A DNA stretch of 10,712 bases from Planctomycetota bacterium (GTDB lineage Bacteria; Planctomycetota; Phycisphaerae; Sedimentisphaerales; SG8-4). Positions 1 through 7,443 of the stretch are shown piece after piece (within the stretch, counting starts at the first letter, position 1; each line of letters opens with the position of its first letter). Under the pieces are notes generated by a model. That model was given only the letters and a program-made list of their open reading frames with translations, made no database searches and was not told the origin of the DNA. A program made the position numbers and the translations under genes. The stretch lies in NCBI GenBank assembly GCA_030607345.1, contig JAUWKC010000023.1, positions 1-10,712 of the forward strand. The letters are read 5' to 3'.

Positions 1-372
1 CGAACGGTTCCAAAGGCGCAAAGGCTGGCAACGGAATTTGCGTGCGGATTCGCCGGATTGGATGGCCTTTCGAGGCTCGATGCAAAGCTGCTTATTAACT
101 GCACCAGTGTCGGGATGCACCCAAAACCGAGTGAAAGCCCGGCGCCGAAGGAATGTATAAGAAAAGGGATGGTGGTTTTCGATACGGTTTATAATCCAGC
201 GGAGACCTTGCTGCTAAGGCAGGCCAGGCGGCTCGGCGCCAAGACAATTGACGGCGTCTCGATGTTTGTCAATCAGGCAATGACTCAGTTCAGGCTCTTC
301 ACCGGCCAGGCCGGGGACGCCGAGCTTATGAGAGGAATAATCCACGATTCTCTTTTTGGCCAAGTGCGCTAA
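1..372 (+). CDS. aroE: Shikimate dehydrogenase, C-terminal part (5' end outside window)
   Basis: This is the C-terminal ~123 residues of shikimate dehydrogenase, which reduces 3-dehydroshikimate to shikimate with NADPH in the cytoplasmic shikimate pathway for aromatic amino acids. The frame is open from base 1 and ends at TAA 370-372. The sequence shows the NADP-binding half typical of the family: NRT-like 'RTVPKAQRLA' just inside the window edge, 'LINCTSVGMHP' after it, then 'VFDTVYNPAETLLLRQA' and the C-terminal helix motif 'DGVSMFVNQAMTQFRLFTG'. The TTG at 58 is inside the domain and is not a start. In several planctomycetes AroE is fused behind a dehydroquinase (AroD) domain; the missing 5' end would show whether that holds here. 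Family assignment is secure, and the only uncertainty is the upstream extent. Confidence 0.93.
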   Translation, partial: RTVPKAQRLATEFACGFAGLDGLSRLDAKLLINCTSVGMHPKPSESPAPKECIRKGMVVFDTVYNPAETLLLRQARRLGAKTIDGVSMFVNQAMTQFRLFTGQAGDAELMRGIIHDSLFGQVR

Positions 373-383
373 AGCGTTTTCTG

Positions 384-424
384 GTTGCTGCCGACGGGCA
401 GTTGCTGTTATATTACAGCGGCAG
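384..424 (+). promoter_or_regulatory. Nested inverted repeats around a possible -10 box
   Basis: Between aroE and the nucleotidyltransferase gene lies a compact cluster of repeats. GCTGT (404-408) and ACAGC (415-419) form an inverted repeat whose six-base centre, TATATT, matches the -10 consensus at five of six positions. TTGCTG at 385-390, 18 bases upstream, is a weak -35. GTTGCTG occurs twice (384-390 and 401-407), and CTGCCG (388-393) pairs with CGGCAG (419-424). No T-run follows, so a Rho-independent terminator for aroE is unlikely. A palindrome over a -10 box is what an operator for an autoregulated gene pair would look like, but this is inference from layout. The remaining ~100 bp to the next start shows nothing else recognisable. 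Confidence 0.3.
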
Positions 425-523
425 AAGTGTTAGAACAAAGGGACTGCAGCACGTTTGTGGTGCTTCGGCGCGCTCGCAGAGACAAAAACCGGTTATGTCA
501 GTTGAGCAAGTTAGTCGTTGATT

Positions 524-844
524 ATGGTGGAGATGAGGCGAATAGAACAGTTTGGACGGCGTATCGGGCGGGAGTTTGGTGCTGAGCGCGTAATTCTTTT
601 CGGTTCCTATGCGCACGGTGTCGTCACGGAGTACTCCGACGTAGATTTGTTGGTGATTGTTTCTTTTGACGGCAGGAGTGTTGATAAATCGGTTGAGATT
701 CGGATGAAGCTTAGGCCTGATTTTCCGGTTGATTTGCTTTTGAGGACGCCGGAAAAGGTCAGAGAACGGCTGGATATGGACGACCCTTTTATGCGTGAGA
801 TTCTCGAAGAAGGAAAGGTGCTGTATGAAGCCGATAACGGCTGA
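524..844 (+). CDS. Minimal nucleotidyltransferase (MNT/MntA-like), partner of HEPN protein
   Basis: A 106-residue protein made almost entirely of a pol-beta-type minimal nucleotidyltransferase domain. The fold's signature is visible: 'LFGSYAHG' (Gly27-Ser28), then 'SDVDLLV' with the two metal-binding aspartates Asp39 and Asp41, and a third candidate carboxylate, Asp70, in 'FPVDLLL'. All catalytic positions look intact, so the protein could transfer a nucleotide, as MntA-type antitoxins do when they AMPylate HEPN partners. Whether this one does is unknown. The gene overlaps the next by 20 bp in another reading frame, a strong sign of translational coupling. The start is uncertain: TTG 518, ATG 524 and ATG 533 are in frame and none has a well-spaced Shine-Dalgarno sequence; ATG 524 is chosen as the first ATG. 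The domain is intact from any of them. Confidence 0.85.
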   Translation: MVEMRRIEQFGRRIGREFGAERVILFGSYAHGVVTEYSDVDLLVIVSFDGRSVDKSVEIRMKLRPDFPVDLLLRTPEKVRERLDMDDPFMREILEEGKVLYEADNG

Positions 845-1211
845 GTGGCTTGCTAAGGCCGAGGCGGACTTTGCCACGCTGCAGCGAGAATCACACGTGC
901 GCGAAAATCCCAATTACGATGGGATATGTTTCCACGCTCAGCAATGCGCGGAGAAGTACCTTAAAGCTTGCTTGTCTGAGGCGGGGGGCTCCTTTGGCAA
1001 AGTTCACGACCTTGTGCTTCTGCTGGAAGCGGTGCTGGACCTGCAGCCCGAGTGGGAGGAGTTTCGTGAGGACCTTGCTTATCTTTCAGATTTTGCAGTC
1101 TCTTTTCGGTATCCGGGTGAATCTGCCGACAGGGAGTCGGCACTGGATTCGCAGAGTCGGTGTTGTCGGTTTCGCGAGGCAGCACGTAAGGCATTGTGTT
1201 TGGAGATATAA
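825..1211 (+). CDS. HEPN domain protein
   Basis: A 128-residue, probably all-helical HEPN-family protein. The hallmark helix '[15 protein letters not shown]' (about residues 36-50) is followed by 'HDLVLLL' (61-67) and 'FRYPGE' (94-99), the arrangement seen in HEPN proteins (PF05168 type) encoded beside minimal nucleotidyltransferases. I see no R-x4-6-H ribonuclease motif: the arginine of 'FRYP' has no histidine four to six residues later. This differs from the HepT-type toxins and argues for a binding or scaffold role rather than an RNase. ATG 825 was chosen over the upstream GTG-type start at 795 because it fits the domain boundary and overlaps the nucleotidyltransferase gene by 20 bp, as is usual for such pairs. 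The two products most likely form a complex. Toxin-antitoxin function is a family-based guess. Confidence 0.82.
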   Translation: MKPITAEWLAKAEADFATLQRESHVRENPNYDGICFHAQQCAEKYLKACLSEAGGSFGKVHDLVLLLEAVLDLQPEWEEFREDLAYLSDFAVSFRYPGESADRESALDSQSRCCRFREAARKALCLEI

Positions 1212-1231
1212 TCTCAGTGGGGCAGCGTCAA

Positions 1232-2461
1232 ATGGGAAGAAGCAAAGCTAAAGCTGAAAAAGTAGTATTGGCATACAGCGGCGGGCTGGATACGAGCGTC
1301 ATTCTGCCGTGGCTAAAAGAAACCTACGGCTACGATGTCATTGCCTTTGCGGCGGAATTGGGCCAGGGTGACGAGCTTTCGGGGATAAAGAAAAAAGCGC
1401 TTCAGTCCGGGGCGGTCAAATGCGTCGTGAAGGATTTGCGGAAGGAGTTTGTGGAAGATTACCTGTGGCCTATGCTCAAGGCTGGGGCCGTCTATGAAGA
1501 TAAGTATCTTCTGGGCACAAGTATCGCCCGGCCTTTGATAGCCAGGCACCAGGTTGAGGTTGCTCACGCCGAGGGAGCAGCGGCCGTGGCGCACGGAGCA
1601 ACCGGCAAAGGCAACGACCAGGTGCGTTTCGAGCTTACTTATATGGCGCTGGACCCTTCGCTGAAGATTATCGCACCGTGGAAGGACCCGAACTTTACGC
1701 TGACAAGCCGGGAGGCTGCGATTGATTATGCCAAAAAGCATGGAATTCCGGTCGAGCAGACCAAGAAGTCGATATACTCGCGCGACCGCAATCTCTGGCA
1801 TATAAGTCACGAAGGCGGCGACCTTGAGGACCCGGCGAATGAGCCGAAGGACGGTCTGTTTGTTGTCAGCCGGCCGGTCTCAAAGACCCCCGATAAGCCC
1901 GATTATGTGGAGATTGCTTTCGAGAGCGGCCTGCCCGTGAAACTAAACGGCAAGAAGATAAGCGGCGTGAAACTGATTGAGCGATTGAATGAGCTTGGCG
2001 GCAGACACGCAGTGGGACAGGCTGACCTGGTTGAGAATCGACTCGTTGGTATTAAGTCCAGAGGTGTGTATGAAACACCGGGCGGAACGATTCTGGTTGA
2101 AGCGCATAAGAGCCTTGAGAGCCTCACGCTTGACCGGCAGACTATGCACTACAAGCAGCAGCTTGCCCTGAAGTACGCCGAGCTTGTTTATTACGGACAG
2201 TGGTTCTCTCCGCTGCGCAAGGCGCTCGATGCTTTCGTTGATGTGACGCAGCAAAATGTCACCGGCACGGCGCGAATGAAGCTTTTCAAGGGACGGTGTA
2301 CCCCGGCCGGGCTGAGCAGTCCCAATAGTCTGTACGCAAAGGACTTGGCGAGCTTTACGATGGGGGCTGAGTACGACCCGACGGATGCCGTGGGTTTTAT
2401 TCGACTGTTCGGTCTGCCGTTAAAAGTAGCTTCTCTGGTAAATAAGAGAAAGAAAAAATGA
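1232..2461 (+). CDS. argG: Argininosuccinate synthase
   Basis: A complete 409-residue argininosuccinate synthase, which joins citrulline and aspartate using ATP in the penultimate step of arginine synthesis, in the cytoplasm. The N-terminal PP-loop 'AYSGGLDTS' (residues 14-22) binds ATP; 'LGTSIARP' (94-101) and '[14 protein letters not shown]' (121-134) are the family's nucleotide- and substrate-binding segments; the C-terminal region with '[16 protein letters not shown]' and '[12 protein letters not shown]' is intact. Length matches the usual ~400 residues. ATG 1232 was chosen because it directly precedes the domain and has a G-rich stretch (GTGGGG, 1217-1222) about ten bases upstream; in-frame GTG codons at 1196 and 1217 would add 12 or 5 residues. 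Only 20 bp separate it from the HEPN gene, so it may be read from the same transcript. argH is not beside it. Confidence 0.97.
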   Translation: MGRSKAKAEKVVLAYSGGLDTSVILPWLKETYGYDVIAFAAELGQGDELSGIKKKALQSGAVKCVVKDLRKEFVEDYLWPMLKAGAVYEDKYLLGTSIARPLIARHQVEVAHAEGAAAVAHGATGKGNDQVRFELTYMALDPSLKIIAPWKDPNFTLTSREAAIDYAKKHGIPVEQTKKSIYSRDRNLWHISHEGGDLEDPANEPKDGLFVVSRPVSKTPDKPDYVEIAFESGLPVKLNGKKISGVKLIERLNELGGRHAVGQADLVENRLVGIKSRGVYETPGGTILVEAHKSLESLTLDRQTMHYKQQLALKYAELVYYGQWFSPLRKALDAFVDVTQQNVTGTARMKLFKGRCTPAGLSSPNSLYAKDLASFTMGAEYDPTDAVGFIRLFGLPLKVASLVNKRKKK

Positions 2462-2491
2462 ATTAGCAGTGGTTATGAAGGAGTGTGAAGG

Positions 2492-5128
2492 ATGGTATTT
2501 TCATTCGCGGATTTTAAGTTGACAGGGAAAATTTCGGTTATGGCTGTTGTTTGTCTGGTCTGGTGCGTTGTGTCGGCAGGTTTGTCCCAGGCGGCGATAA
2601 TGCCCGATGAGCCGACTTACACGAACGCTTTCGGTATGGAGTTTGTCCGTATTAACCCGGGCCAGTTTCGAATGGGCGTCGGCGACACCCCGCTTGGCGC
2701 CGAACTTACCAACCATCGCGGTACGCAGGCAGAAGGTGACTTCGATGAAAAGCCGAACCATACGGTGACGATTACCGGGCCCTTTTATATGGGCATCCAC
2801 GAGGTCACGAACAAACAGTATGAGCTGTTTGACCCCGAACATAAGAAACTGCGGGGCAAAGACAGCGGTCTTAGTGAGGACGACGATGAGGCCGTGATTA
2901 ACGTTAACTGGTACGACGCCCAGGCCTTTTGCCTTTGGCTGAGCGACAAGCAGCCCCTGCCCTGCCGCTTACCAACCGAGGCGGAATGGGAGTATGCCTG
3001 TCGGGCGGGGACAACCACTGACTATCATACCGGCGCCACCTGGCCGAAGGAGTTTCACAAGAATCAGGGTATGGTCGGGTCGGCTGTTGACGTGCCGCTG
3101 TATGTCGGCAGGACTCCGCCGAATCCGTGGGGACTTTATGATATGCACGGCAACGTCGAGGAATGGTGCAGCGATTGGTATGGTCCTTATAAGCAAGGTC
3201 CGCAAAAGGACCCCGTCGGGTATGTCGGTGGTGATTTCAAAGTCACGAGGGGCGGCAGTCACGCCACCCACATTTATTATCTGCGTTCTGCCAACCGGAT
3301 GGGAACGGTCCCTGAAGATAAACACTGGCTGATAGGCTTTCGGGTTGTAATCGGCCCGATGCCCGATACCGAACCACTGCCGCTTCCGGAGCCACCTTTG
3401 AATCAGCAGCGCGTCGTTCAGCGCGACCCAAAGACCGTTGCTGAAAGCGGGCCTGATGCTGATGTGCCGTACTTTAACGGTCCGCGAAAGTTCGTACGGA
3501 TACCGAAAGAGGCAAACGGGCCGGTCTTTGCAGGGCACAATCACTGTCCGGCAATTGTTGAGTGTCCTAACGGGGATTTGCTGGCGATATGGTATACGGG
3601 AATCGGGGAAAGAGAGCGCAATATGGCGGTCTGCGCGAGCAGGCTGGTCTATGGCGCCGACAAGTGGCAGCCGGCGACGCCGTTCTGGGACCCGCCTGAC
3701 CGCAATGATACGGCTCTGTCTACGTGGTTCGACGGGGACAAGACAATCTATCATTTTAATTCACTTTCCATATCCTCGAACTGGTCGCGGATGGCGGTCG
3801 TGATGCGCACCAGCACCGACAGCGGCGCTACCTGGTCGAGTCCAAGGCTGATTCTGCCCGAGCATGATAGACTGCACCAGGTCAGCGAAGCGGTCATCAG
3901 AATGAACGACGGCTCGATTGCCATAACGCATGACAGCGGCCATACGCTGTGGGTGAGCAAAGACGAGGGCCTTAGCTGGAGCAATCCGGGCGGGACCATT
4001 AGTGGCAATCATCCGAGCGTTGCTCAGCTTGAGGACGGCACGCTTATTGGACTTGGCAGAGGCGGCGCCATAGACGGTAAGATGCCGATGAGCATATCTA
4101 CTGACGGCGGAAAGACCTTCATCTATAAGGCGACGGAGTTTCAGAGCATCGGCGGCGGACAGCGTCTCGCGCTGCTGCGACTAAAGGAAGGGCCCCTGTT
4201 TGTGGCTTCGTTCGGCAATGCTTACGGAGTATGCCAGGTCCCGATTATGATTACCGATTCTTCAGGCAATAAGTATCAGGCAAAGGAGCTGTTCGGTGCG
4301 GTGTCTTTGGACGGAGGTAAAACGTGGCCCTATAAGAAGGTAATCAGCCCCGGCGACCCCGCCCGGTTTGTAGAGTGCACCGATGGGGGAGTGATTCCCC
4401 TCAGCGGTCGAAGCAGTGAGCACCGTGGATATATGTCGGTCTGCCAGGGTCTCGATGGTGTAATTAATCTTATCAGCAGCCGGCAGCACTATGCTTTTAA
4501 TCTGAAGTGGCTTATGACGCCTCCGCCGCCGCCGGCGCCTCCGATAAAGGTAAAACACATGGTCGAGACGTTTGACGGACCCGGCAAGTTTGACCTCGAC
4601 GGCTGGCACGATTACAAAAGCTACACCGGGGGCTTTACCGGCAGCGGCACGTATCATATAGACTCGATTATGCCTTACGGCGGACTCAACATCGTTGTAG
4701 GCAAGGGGTCTTTCGATGCGGTCTTTGACTTTGATAACCTGAGTTTTCATAAGGAGTTACGGGGGGGAGACCTGAGCTTCGGTCTTAAGGATAAGCTGGG
4801 CCGGACATGGTTCCTGGGTGTCAACCAGAGGCAGATGGTTGCTTACTTTAAGGATACGCCCGGGGAACGTAAGCTAAAGCAGCCTCGCGGCGAACCTGTG
4901 AAGTTCAAGAGCGTTCCCGGCAGGATAAAGGCGAGGTTTGTCTATAACCAGCAGACCGGTCGGTGCCGAGTCTTTTATGGGTTTGATGGCGCCGAGCCCA
5001 CCGAGGAGATGCCGAGAAGCAAGGGGGGCTTATATTTTTATGAGCCTTTCAGTGAATCGAATGCCGCCTATATTCTGATGACCGATGGCGATATTGATGT
5101 GGCTCGCTTCGAGATTAAGCCGCTTTAG
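2492..5128 (+). CDS. Exported FGE-like (SUMF1) / BNR sialidase-like multidomain protein
   Basis: An 878-residue exported protein. Residues 1-34 form a signal peptide (hydrophobic core 14-31, likely cleavage after 'SQA'). Residues ~43-288 are a formylglycine-generating-enzyme-like domain: 'NAFGMEFVRINPGQFRMG', 'FYMGIHEVTNKQYELF', 'CRLPTEAEWEYACRAGT', 'NPWGLYDMHGNVEEWCSDW' and 'VTRGGSHATH...LRSANR'. The paired catalytic cysteines expected after RGGS are missing, so this domain probably does not oxidise sulfatases and may act in binding. Residues ~325-670 resemble a six-bladed sialidase propeller, with four Asp-boxes at 441-448 (STDSGATW), 489-496 (SKDEGLSW), 536-543 (STDGGKTF) and 605-612 (SLDGGKTW). 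A proline run (677-684) leads to a ~190-residue C-terminal domain, beta-rich by eye and not recognised. ATG 2492 follows AAGGAG (2478-2483) at good spacing. Role in binding or cleaving a sugar polymer is inferred. Confidence 0.85.
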   Translation: MVFSFADFKLTGKISVMAVVCLVWCVVSAGLSQAAIMPDEPTYTNAFGMEFVRINPGQFRMGVGDTPLGAELTNHRGTQAEGDFDEKPNHTVTITGPFYMGIHEVTNKQYELFDPEHKKLRGKDSGLSEDDDEAVINVNWYDAQAFCLWLSDKQPLPCRLPTEAEWEYACRAGTTTDYHTGATWPKEFHKNQGMVGSAVDVPLYVGRTPPNPWGLYDMHGNVEEWCSDWYGPYKQGPQKDPVGYVGGDFKVTRGGSHATHIYYLRSANRMGTVPEDKHWLIGFRVVIGPMPDTEPLPLPEPPLNQQRVVQRDPKTVAESGPDADVPYFNGPRKFVRIPKEANGPVFAGHNHCPAIVECPNGDLLAIWYTGIGERERNMAVCASRLVYGADKWQPATPFWDPPDRNDTALSTWFDGDKTIYHFNSLSISSNWSRMAVVMRTSTDSGATWSSPRLILPEHDRLHQVSEAVIRMNDGSIAITHDSGHTLWVSKDEGLSWSNPGGTISGNHPSVAQLEDGTLIGLGRGGAIDGKMPMSISTDGGKTFIYKATEFQSIGGGQRLALLRLKEGPLFVASFGNAYGVCQVPIMITDSSGNKYQAKELFGAVSLDGGKTWPYKKVISPGDPARFVECTDGGVIPLSGRSSEHRGYMSVCQGLDGVINLISSRQHYAFNLKWLMTPPPPPAPPIKVKHMVETFDGPGKFDLDGWHDYKSYTGGFTGSGTYHIDSIMPYGGLNIVVGKGSFDAVFDFDNLSFHKELRGGDLSFGLKDKLGRTWFLGVNQRQMVAYFKDTPGERKLKQPRGEPVKFKSVPGRIKARFVYNQQTGRCRVFYGFDGAEPTEEMPRSKGGLYFYEPFSESNAAYILMTDGDIDVARFEIKPL

Positions 5129-5138
5129 CCCTGAGGGC
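5128..5138 (+). terminator. Short GC hairpin after the sialidase-like gene (weak terminator candidate)
   Basis: GCCC (5128-5131) and GGGC (5135-5138) can pair with a three-base loop starting at the last base of the TAG stop. What follows is AAAAATATTTG rather than a T-run, so it lacks the second half of a Rho-independent terminator. It may only slow or protect the transcript end. The rest of the 87 bp gap to the next gene is AT-rich (GATATAGTTATAG around 5171) and could hold a weak promoter, with no clear -35. Confidence 0.2.
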
Positions 5139-5204
5139 AAAAATATTTGTGCTGAAAGGGCCATATTTTCGATATAGTTATAGAAGGATTCGAATTTTTG
5201 CGTC

Positions 5205-5211
5205 AAGGAGG
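5205..5211 (+). promoter_or_regulatory. Shine-Dalgarno deciding the GTG start of the prepilin peptidase
   Basis: AAGGAGG lies four bases before GTG 5216. A TTG at 5198 is also in frame but would place this site inside the coding region, and it has no comparable site of its own. GTG 5216 is therefore the better start, although the spacing is slightly short. Confidence 0.6.
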
Positions 5212-5215
5212 TGTT

Positions 5216-6388
5216 GTGGCGGTACCGGACTGGATTTGGTTTGTCTTTATTTTTGCGTTTGGCTGCTGTGTGGGCAGCTTTCTTAATGTCGTTATTTACC
5301 GCTTGCCGCGTGATAAGTCCCTGGTAAGCCCCGGCTCGGCATGTCCGTCGTGCGGACAGCACATTCGATTCTACGATAATATACCGCTTGTTTCGTGGTT
5401 GCTTTTGCGGGCGAGGTGTCGATATTGCGAGGCGAGGATATCTGCTCGCTACTTCGTTATCGAACTGCTTACCGGGTTGGTCTTTCTGGGCTTCTTTATT
5501 TTCTATTTTCACACTGAGCGCGGCGCCGGCGTAGGTGAATTCTCCCAGGGCGGTTGGCTGGTTTATGTCGCTTCACTTATTCTGGCGGCCGGTTTAATCG
5601 CCGCCTCAGCAATAGACCTGGAGCTGTGGGTGATTCCACTTTCTGTCTGCTGGTTTGTCACGGTTGCGGGCCTGGTTGCCTGTGCCGCCGGCGGCTATGT
5701 GATGGACCCGGACGTAATTCGCGACAACAGCCTGCTGCCGGTAGCCTCTGCAACGACGGGCGCGCTGGCCGTCGGGGCGGCGGTGGGGCTGTGCGTAGCG
5801 ATGGTTCTGCTTGAAACTGGTTTGATTAAGAGAAGCTATGAATCAGACGCCAAGGAGGATGTGCCCGGGCCAGCCCGGGAATCGGACTCTGAGCGAAAGG
5901 TCAATCACCGCATCGAGGCCTGCAGGGAAATAGTATTTCTGCTGCCGATTATCATTTGTGCCGCTGTGGCGTATTGTGTCGTGCAGAAAAATCAGAGGGT
6001 AGAAAACTGGTGGGTGGATTTTCTGCAGAGGCCCTTTGTTTCCGGGCTTTTGGGCAGTTTGTGGGGGTATTTTGTTGGCTGCGGCGTCGTCTGGGCAACA
6101 CGGATATTGGGGACCATTGGTTTCGGAAAAGAGGCAATGGGTCTGGGCGATGTCCATCTGATGGGCGCTGCAGGGGCGATAATCGGTCCTGTGCTCGTCG
6201 TGGCGGCTTTCTTTATCGCGCCTTTTTTCGGTCTGGCATGGGCCGGTGTGCAGATGTTTTTCAGACGCACTCGAGAAATTCCTTATGGCCCTTTCTTGTC
6301 TTTGGGGATATTCGGTGCTATCATTTTGAACGACTGGATATTAGGTTATTGGGGCCTGGTCCGTTATCATTACCAATTTGGAAGATAG
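5216..6388 (+). CDS. Type IV prepilin peptidase / N-methyltransferase (PilD/GspO family)
   Basis: A 390-residue inner-membrane aspartyl protease that cleaves the leader of type IV pilin-like precursors and methylates the new N-terminus. The N-terminal segment '[16 protein letters not shown]' and the zinc-type cysteines Cys43/Cys46 and Cys68/Cys71 ('CPSCGQ', 'CRYC') mark the methyltransferase domain. The two catalytic aspartates are present: Asp134 in '[10 protein letters not shown]' and Asp312 in '[13 protein letters not shown]', and the usual '[10 protein letters not shown]' closes the second motif. Between them is an enlarged section (~200-260) with a charged hydrophilic loop, longer than in PilD of ~290 residues. 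About eight membrane segments are visible by eye. GTG start supported by AAGGAGG. It sits 21 bp before the OmpA-like lipoprotein, probably in one operon. No pilin or secretion ATPase gene is in view, so whether it serves pili, type II secretion or pseudopilins is open. Confidence 0.93.
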   Translation: MAVPDWIWFVFIFAFGCCVGSFLNVVIYRLPRDKSLVSPGSACPSCGQHIRFYDNIPLVSWLLLRARCRYCEARISARYFVIELLTGLVFLGFFIFYFHTERGAGVGEFSQGGWLVYVASLILAAGLIAASAIDLELWVIPLSVCWFVTVAGLVACAAGGYVMDPDVIRDNSLLPVASATTGALAVGAAVGLCVAMVLLETGLIKRSYESDAKEDVPGPARESDSERKVNHRIEACREIVFLLPIIICAAVAYCVVQKNQRVENWWVDFLQRPFVSGLLGSLWGYFVGCGVVWATRILGTIGFGKEAMGLGDVHLMGAAGAIIGPVLVVAAFFIAPFFGLAWAGVQMFFRRTREIPYGPFLSLGIFGAIILNDWILGYWGLVRYHYQFGR

Positions 6389-6409
6389 GTTTAGATAAGG
6401 AGGTCTGTA

Positions 6410-7069
6410 ATGCAGATGGGCGGCAGGAAATTAATTAGTCTGGTGTTGTGTGTTTTTGCGGTCACTGTCTTTTCGGGCTGTACGAACTGGAAGGGCGAGT
6501 ATGACAAACTAAAGAACGAGCATGAGAATCTTCTTGGCAGGTACAAGCGCGAACTCGGGCAGAAAGGTGCGCTGGCTGAGGAGCTTTCGCAGAAGCAGCA
6601 AATCATCGACGAGCTTCAGAGTAAGATTGAGCAGTTCAAACAAAGCCCCGGCCGGGCCACGGGCTTCGGGGAAGATTATGATGTGGCCTTCGACGCTTCG
6701 GCCGGTACGATTACCGTGACCCTTCAGAACAGAATACTTTTCAGCCCGGGCCAAGCAAAGCTGAAAAAGGCAACAAGCAGAGAGCTTGACCACATTCAGT
6801 CGGTCTTGAAGAGCAAGTATTCCGGCAGGCAGGTTGATGTTGTGGGCCATACCGATTCTGACCCTATCAAGCTGTCGGGCTGGGCCGATAACTGGGAGCT
6901 TTCCGGCGAGCGGGCGCTTTCGGTCTTAAGGTATCTTGTAAAGCGTGGTCTTGCTGAGGACGAGATTCGTGCGGTTGGCTGCGGTGCCGCCAGGCCCGTG
7001 GACTCGAACGCGACGCCGGCCGGCAAGGCCAAGAACCGCAGGGTTGAAATCGTCGTTCATTTGAAGTAA
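6410..7069 (+). CDS. OmpA/MotB-like peptidoglycan-binding lipoprotein
   Basis: A 219-residue envelope protein. A hydrophobic signal ends in 'VFSGC', an acceptable lipobox with lipidated Cys24 (phenylalanine at -3 is not ideal). Residues ~28-77 are highly charged with heptad-like spacing and predict a coiled coil. Residues ~105-219 are an OmpA-type peptidoglycan-binding domain: 'ILFSPGQAKL', 'VDVVGHTDSDPIKL', 'NWELSGERALSVLRYL' and 'KNRRVEIVV'. Asp149 and Arg168 match the residues that hold the diaminopimelate of peptidoglycan in the family. The 'GHTDSDPI...NWELS.ERA' wording is closer to MotB-type domains than to Pal, but there is no MotB transmembrane helix or MotA neighbour, so a structural anchor is more likely than a flagellar stator. 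ATG 6410 follows AAGGAGG (6397-6403) at six bases, 21 bp after the prepilin peptidase stop. Confidence 0.9.
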   Translation: MQMGGRKLISLVLCVFAVTVFSGCTNWKGEYDKLKNEHENLLGRYKRELGQKGALAEELSQKQQIIDELQSKIEQFKQSPGRATGFGEDYDVAFDASAGTITVTLQNRILFSPGQAKLKKATSRELDHIQSVLKSKYSGRQVDVVGHTDSDPIKLSGWADNWELSGERALSVLRYLVKRGLAEDEIRAVGCGAARPVDSNATPAGKAKNRRVEIVVHLK

Positions 7070-7443
7070 CGGCAATTGTCGCTCGATTCATAATCAACCT
7101 GCATCTCGCAGTGCAGGCATGTTCGAATGCGCATCTTAAAGGCAGTGACATCGCCGGCACGGCTGTGACGGGTTGCCTGTTTGGAGTTCCCTCCCTACTA
7201 TAGTCCATTTGGGCGAGAGATAGAGGAGAGCCAGAATTTTACAAAGGGCGAGTCTGAGGCGCGGCATCTCATTCGTGGGTGGCAAGTGAGTTAGTTTCAC
7301 TCTTTGCGGTGGGTTCTACGCCAACGCACTGTTAGGGGCCTTGCGTCGCCGGATAGGAACTATATCATGCATTTTTCGATAATCGTACAAGGAAAGACAG
7401 GAATTCTCTTATGTGAAATCACACAATCAACGGTTAGGTGTCA
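7070..7443. other. Gene-poor spacer, 374 bp
   Basis: No gene is supported here. Short frames on both strands are open over 7057-7200. The minus-strand one ends at 7057-7059 within the 3' end of the OmpA-like gene and reads 'RTCLHCEMQVDYESSDNC', a cysteine-spaced peptide, but it has only one ATG (7132-7134) giving 25 residues. AAGTGA and TCACTC near 7285-7302 form a small inverted repeat. GTTAGGG (7331-7337) and GTTAGGT (7433-7439) resemble integron core heptamers, but the partner sites are missing. No terminator with a T-run follows the OmpA-like gene. The second half is AT-richer than its surroundings. The stretch looks like decayed sequence next to the rearranged locus at 7444-8009. Confidence 0.5.

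Noticed and set aside
413..913. A 166-codon minus-strand frame across the nucleotidyltransferase and HEPN start
   Set aside because: The overlapping + strand genes have clear domain signatures; the minus frame shows none.
2969..3754. A 261-codon minus-strand frame inside the sialidase-like gene
   Set aside because: The + frame there encodes the conserved FGE-like and sialidase-like motifs; the antisense product is Arg/Pro-rich without motifs.
7141..7180. tRNA- or terminator-like folding (GGCA...TGCC with an inner GCCG/CGGC)
   Set aside because: The stems are short, there is no T-loop sequence or anticodon arm, and no T-run follows.
7331..7439. Integron cassette boundaries (GTTAGGG at 7331-7337 and GTTAGGT at 7433-7439, the latter four bases before ATG 7444)
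   Set aside because: A real attC needs a matching RYYYAAC-type site and internal complementary arms 57-141 bp upstream of the core heptamer. I found no such partner for either heptamer, and no attC after the ORF.
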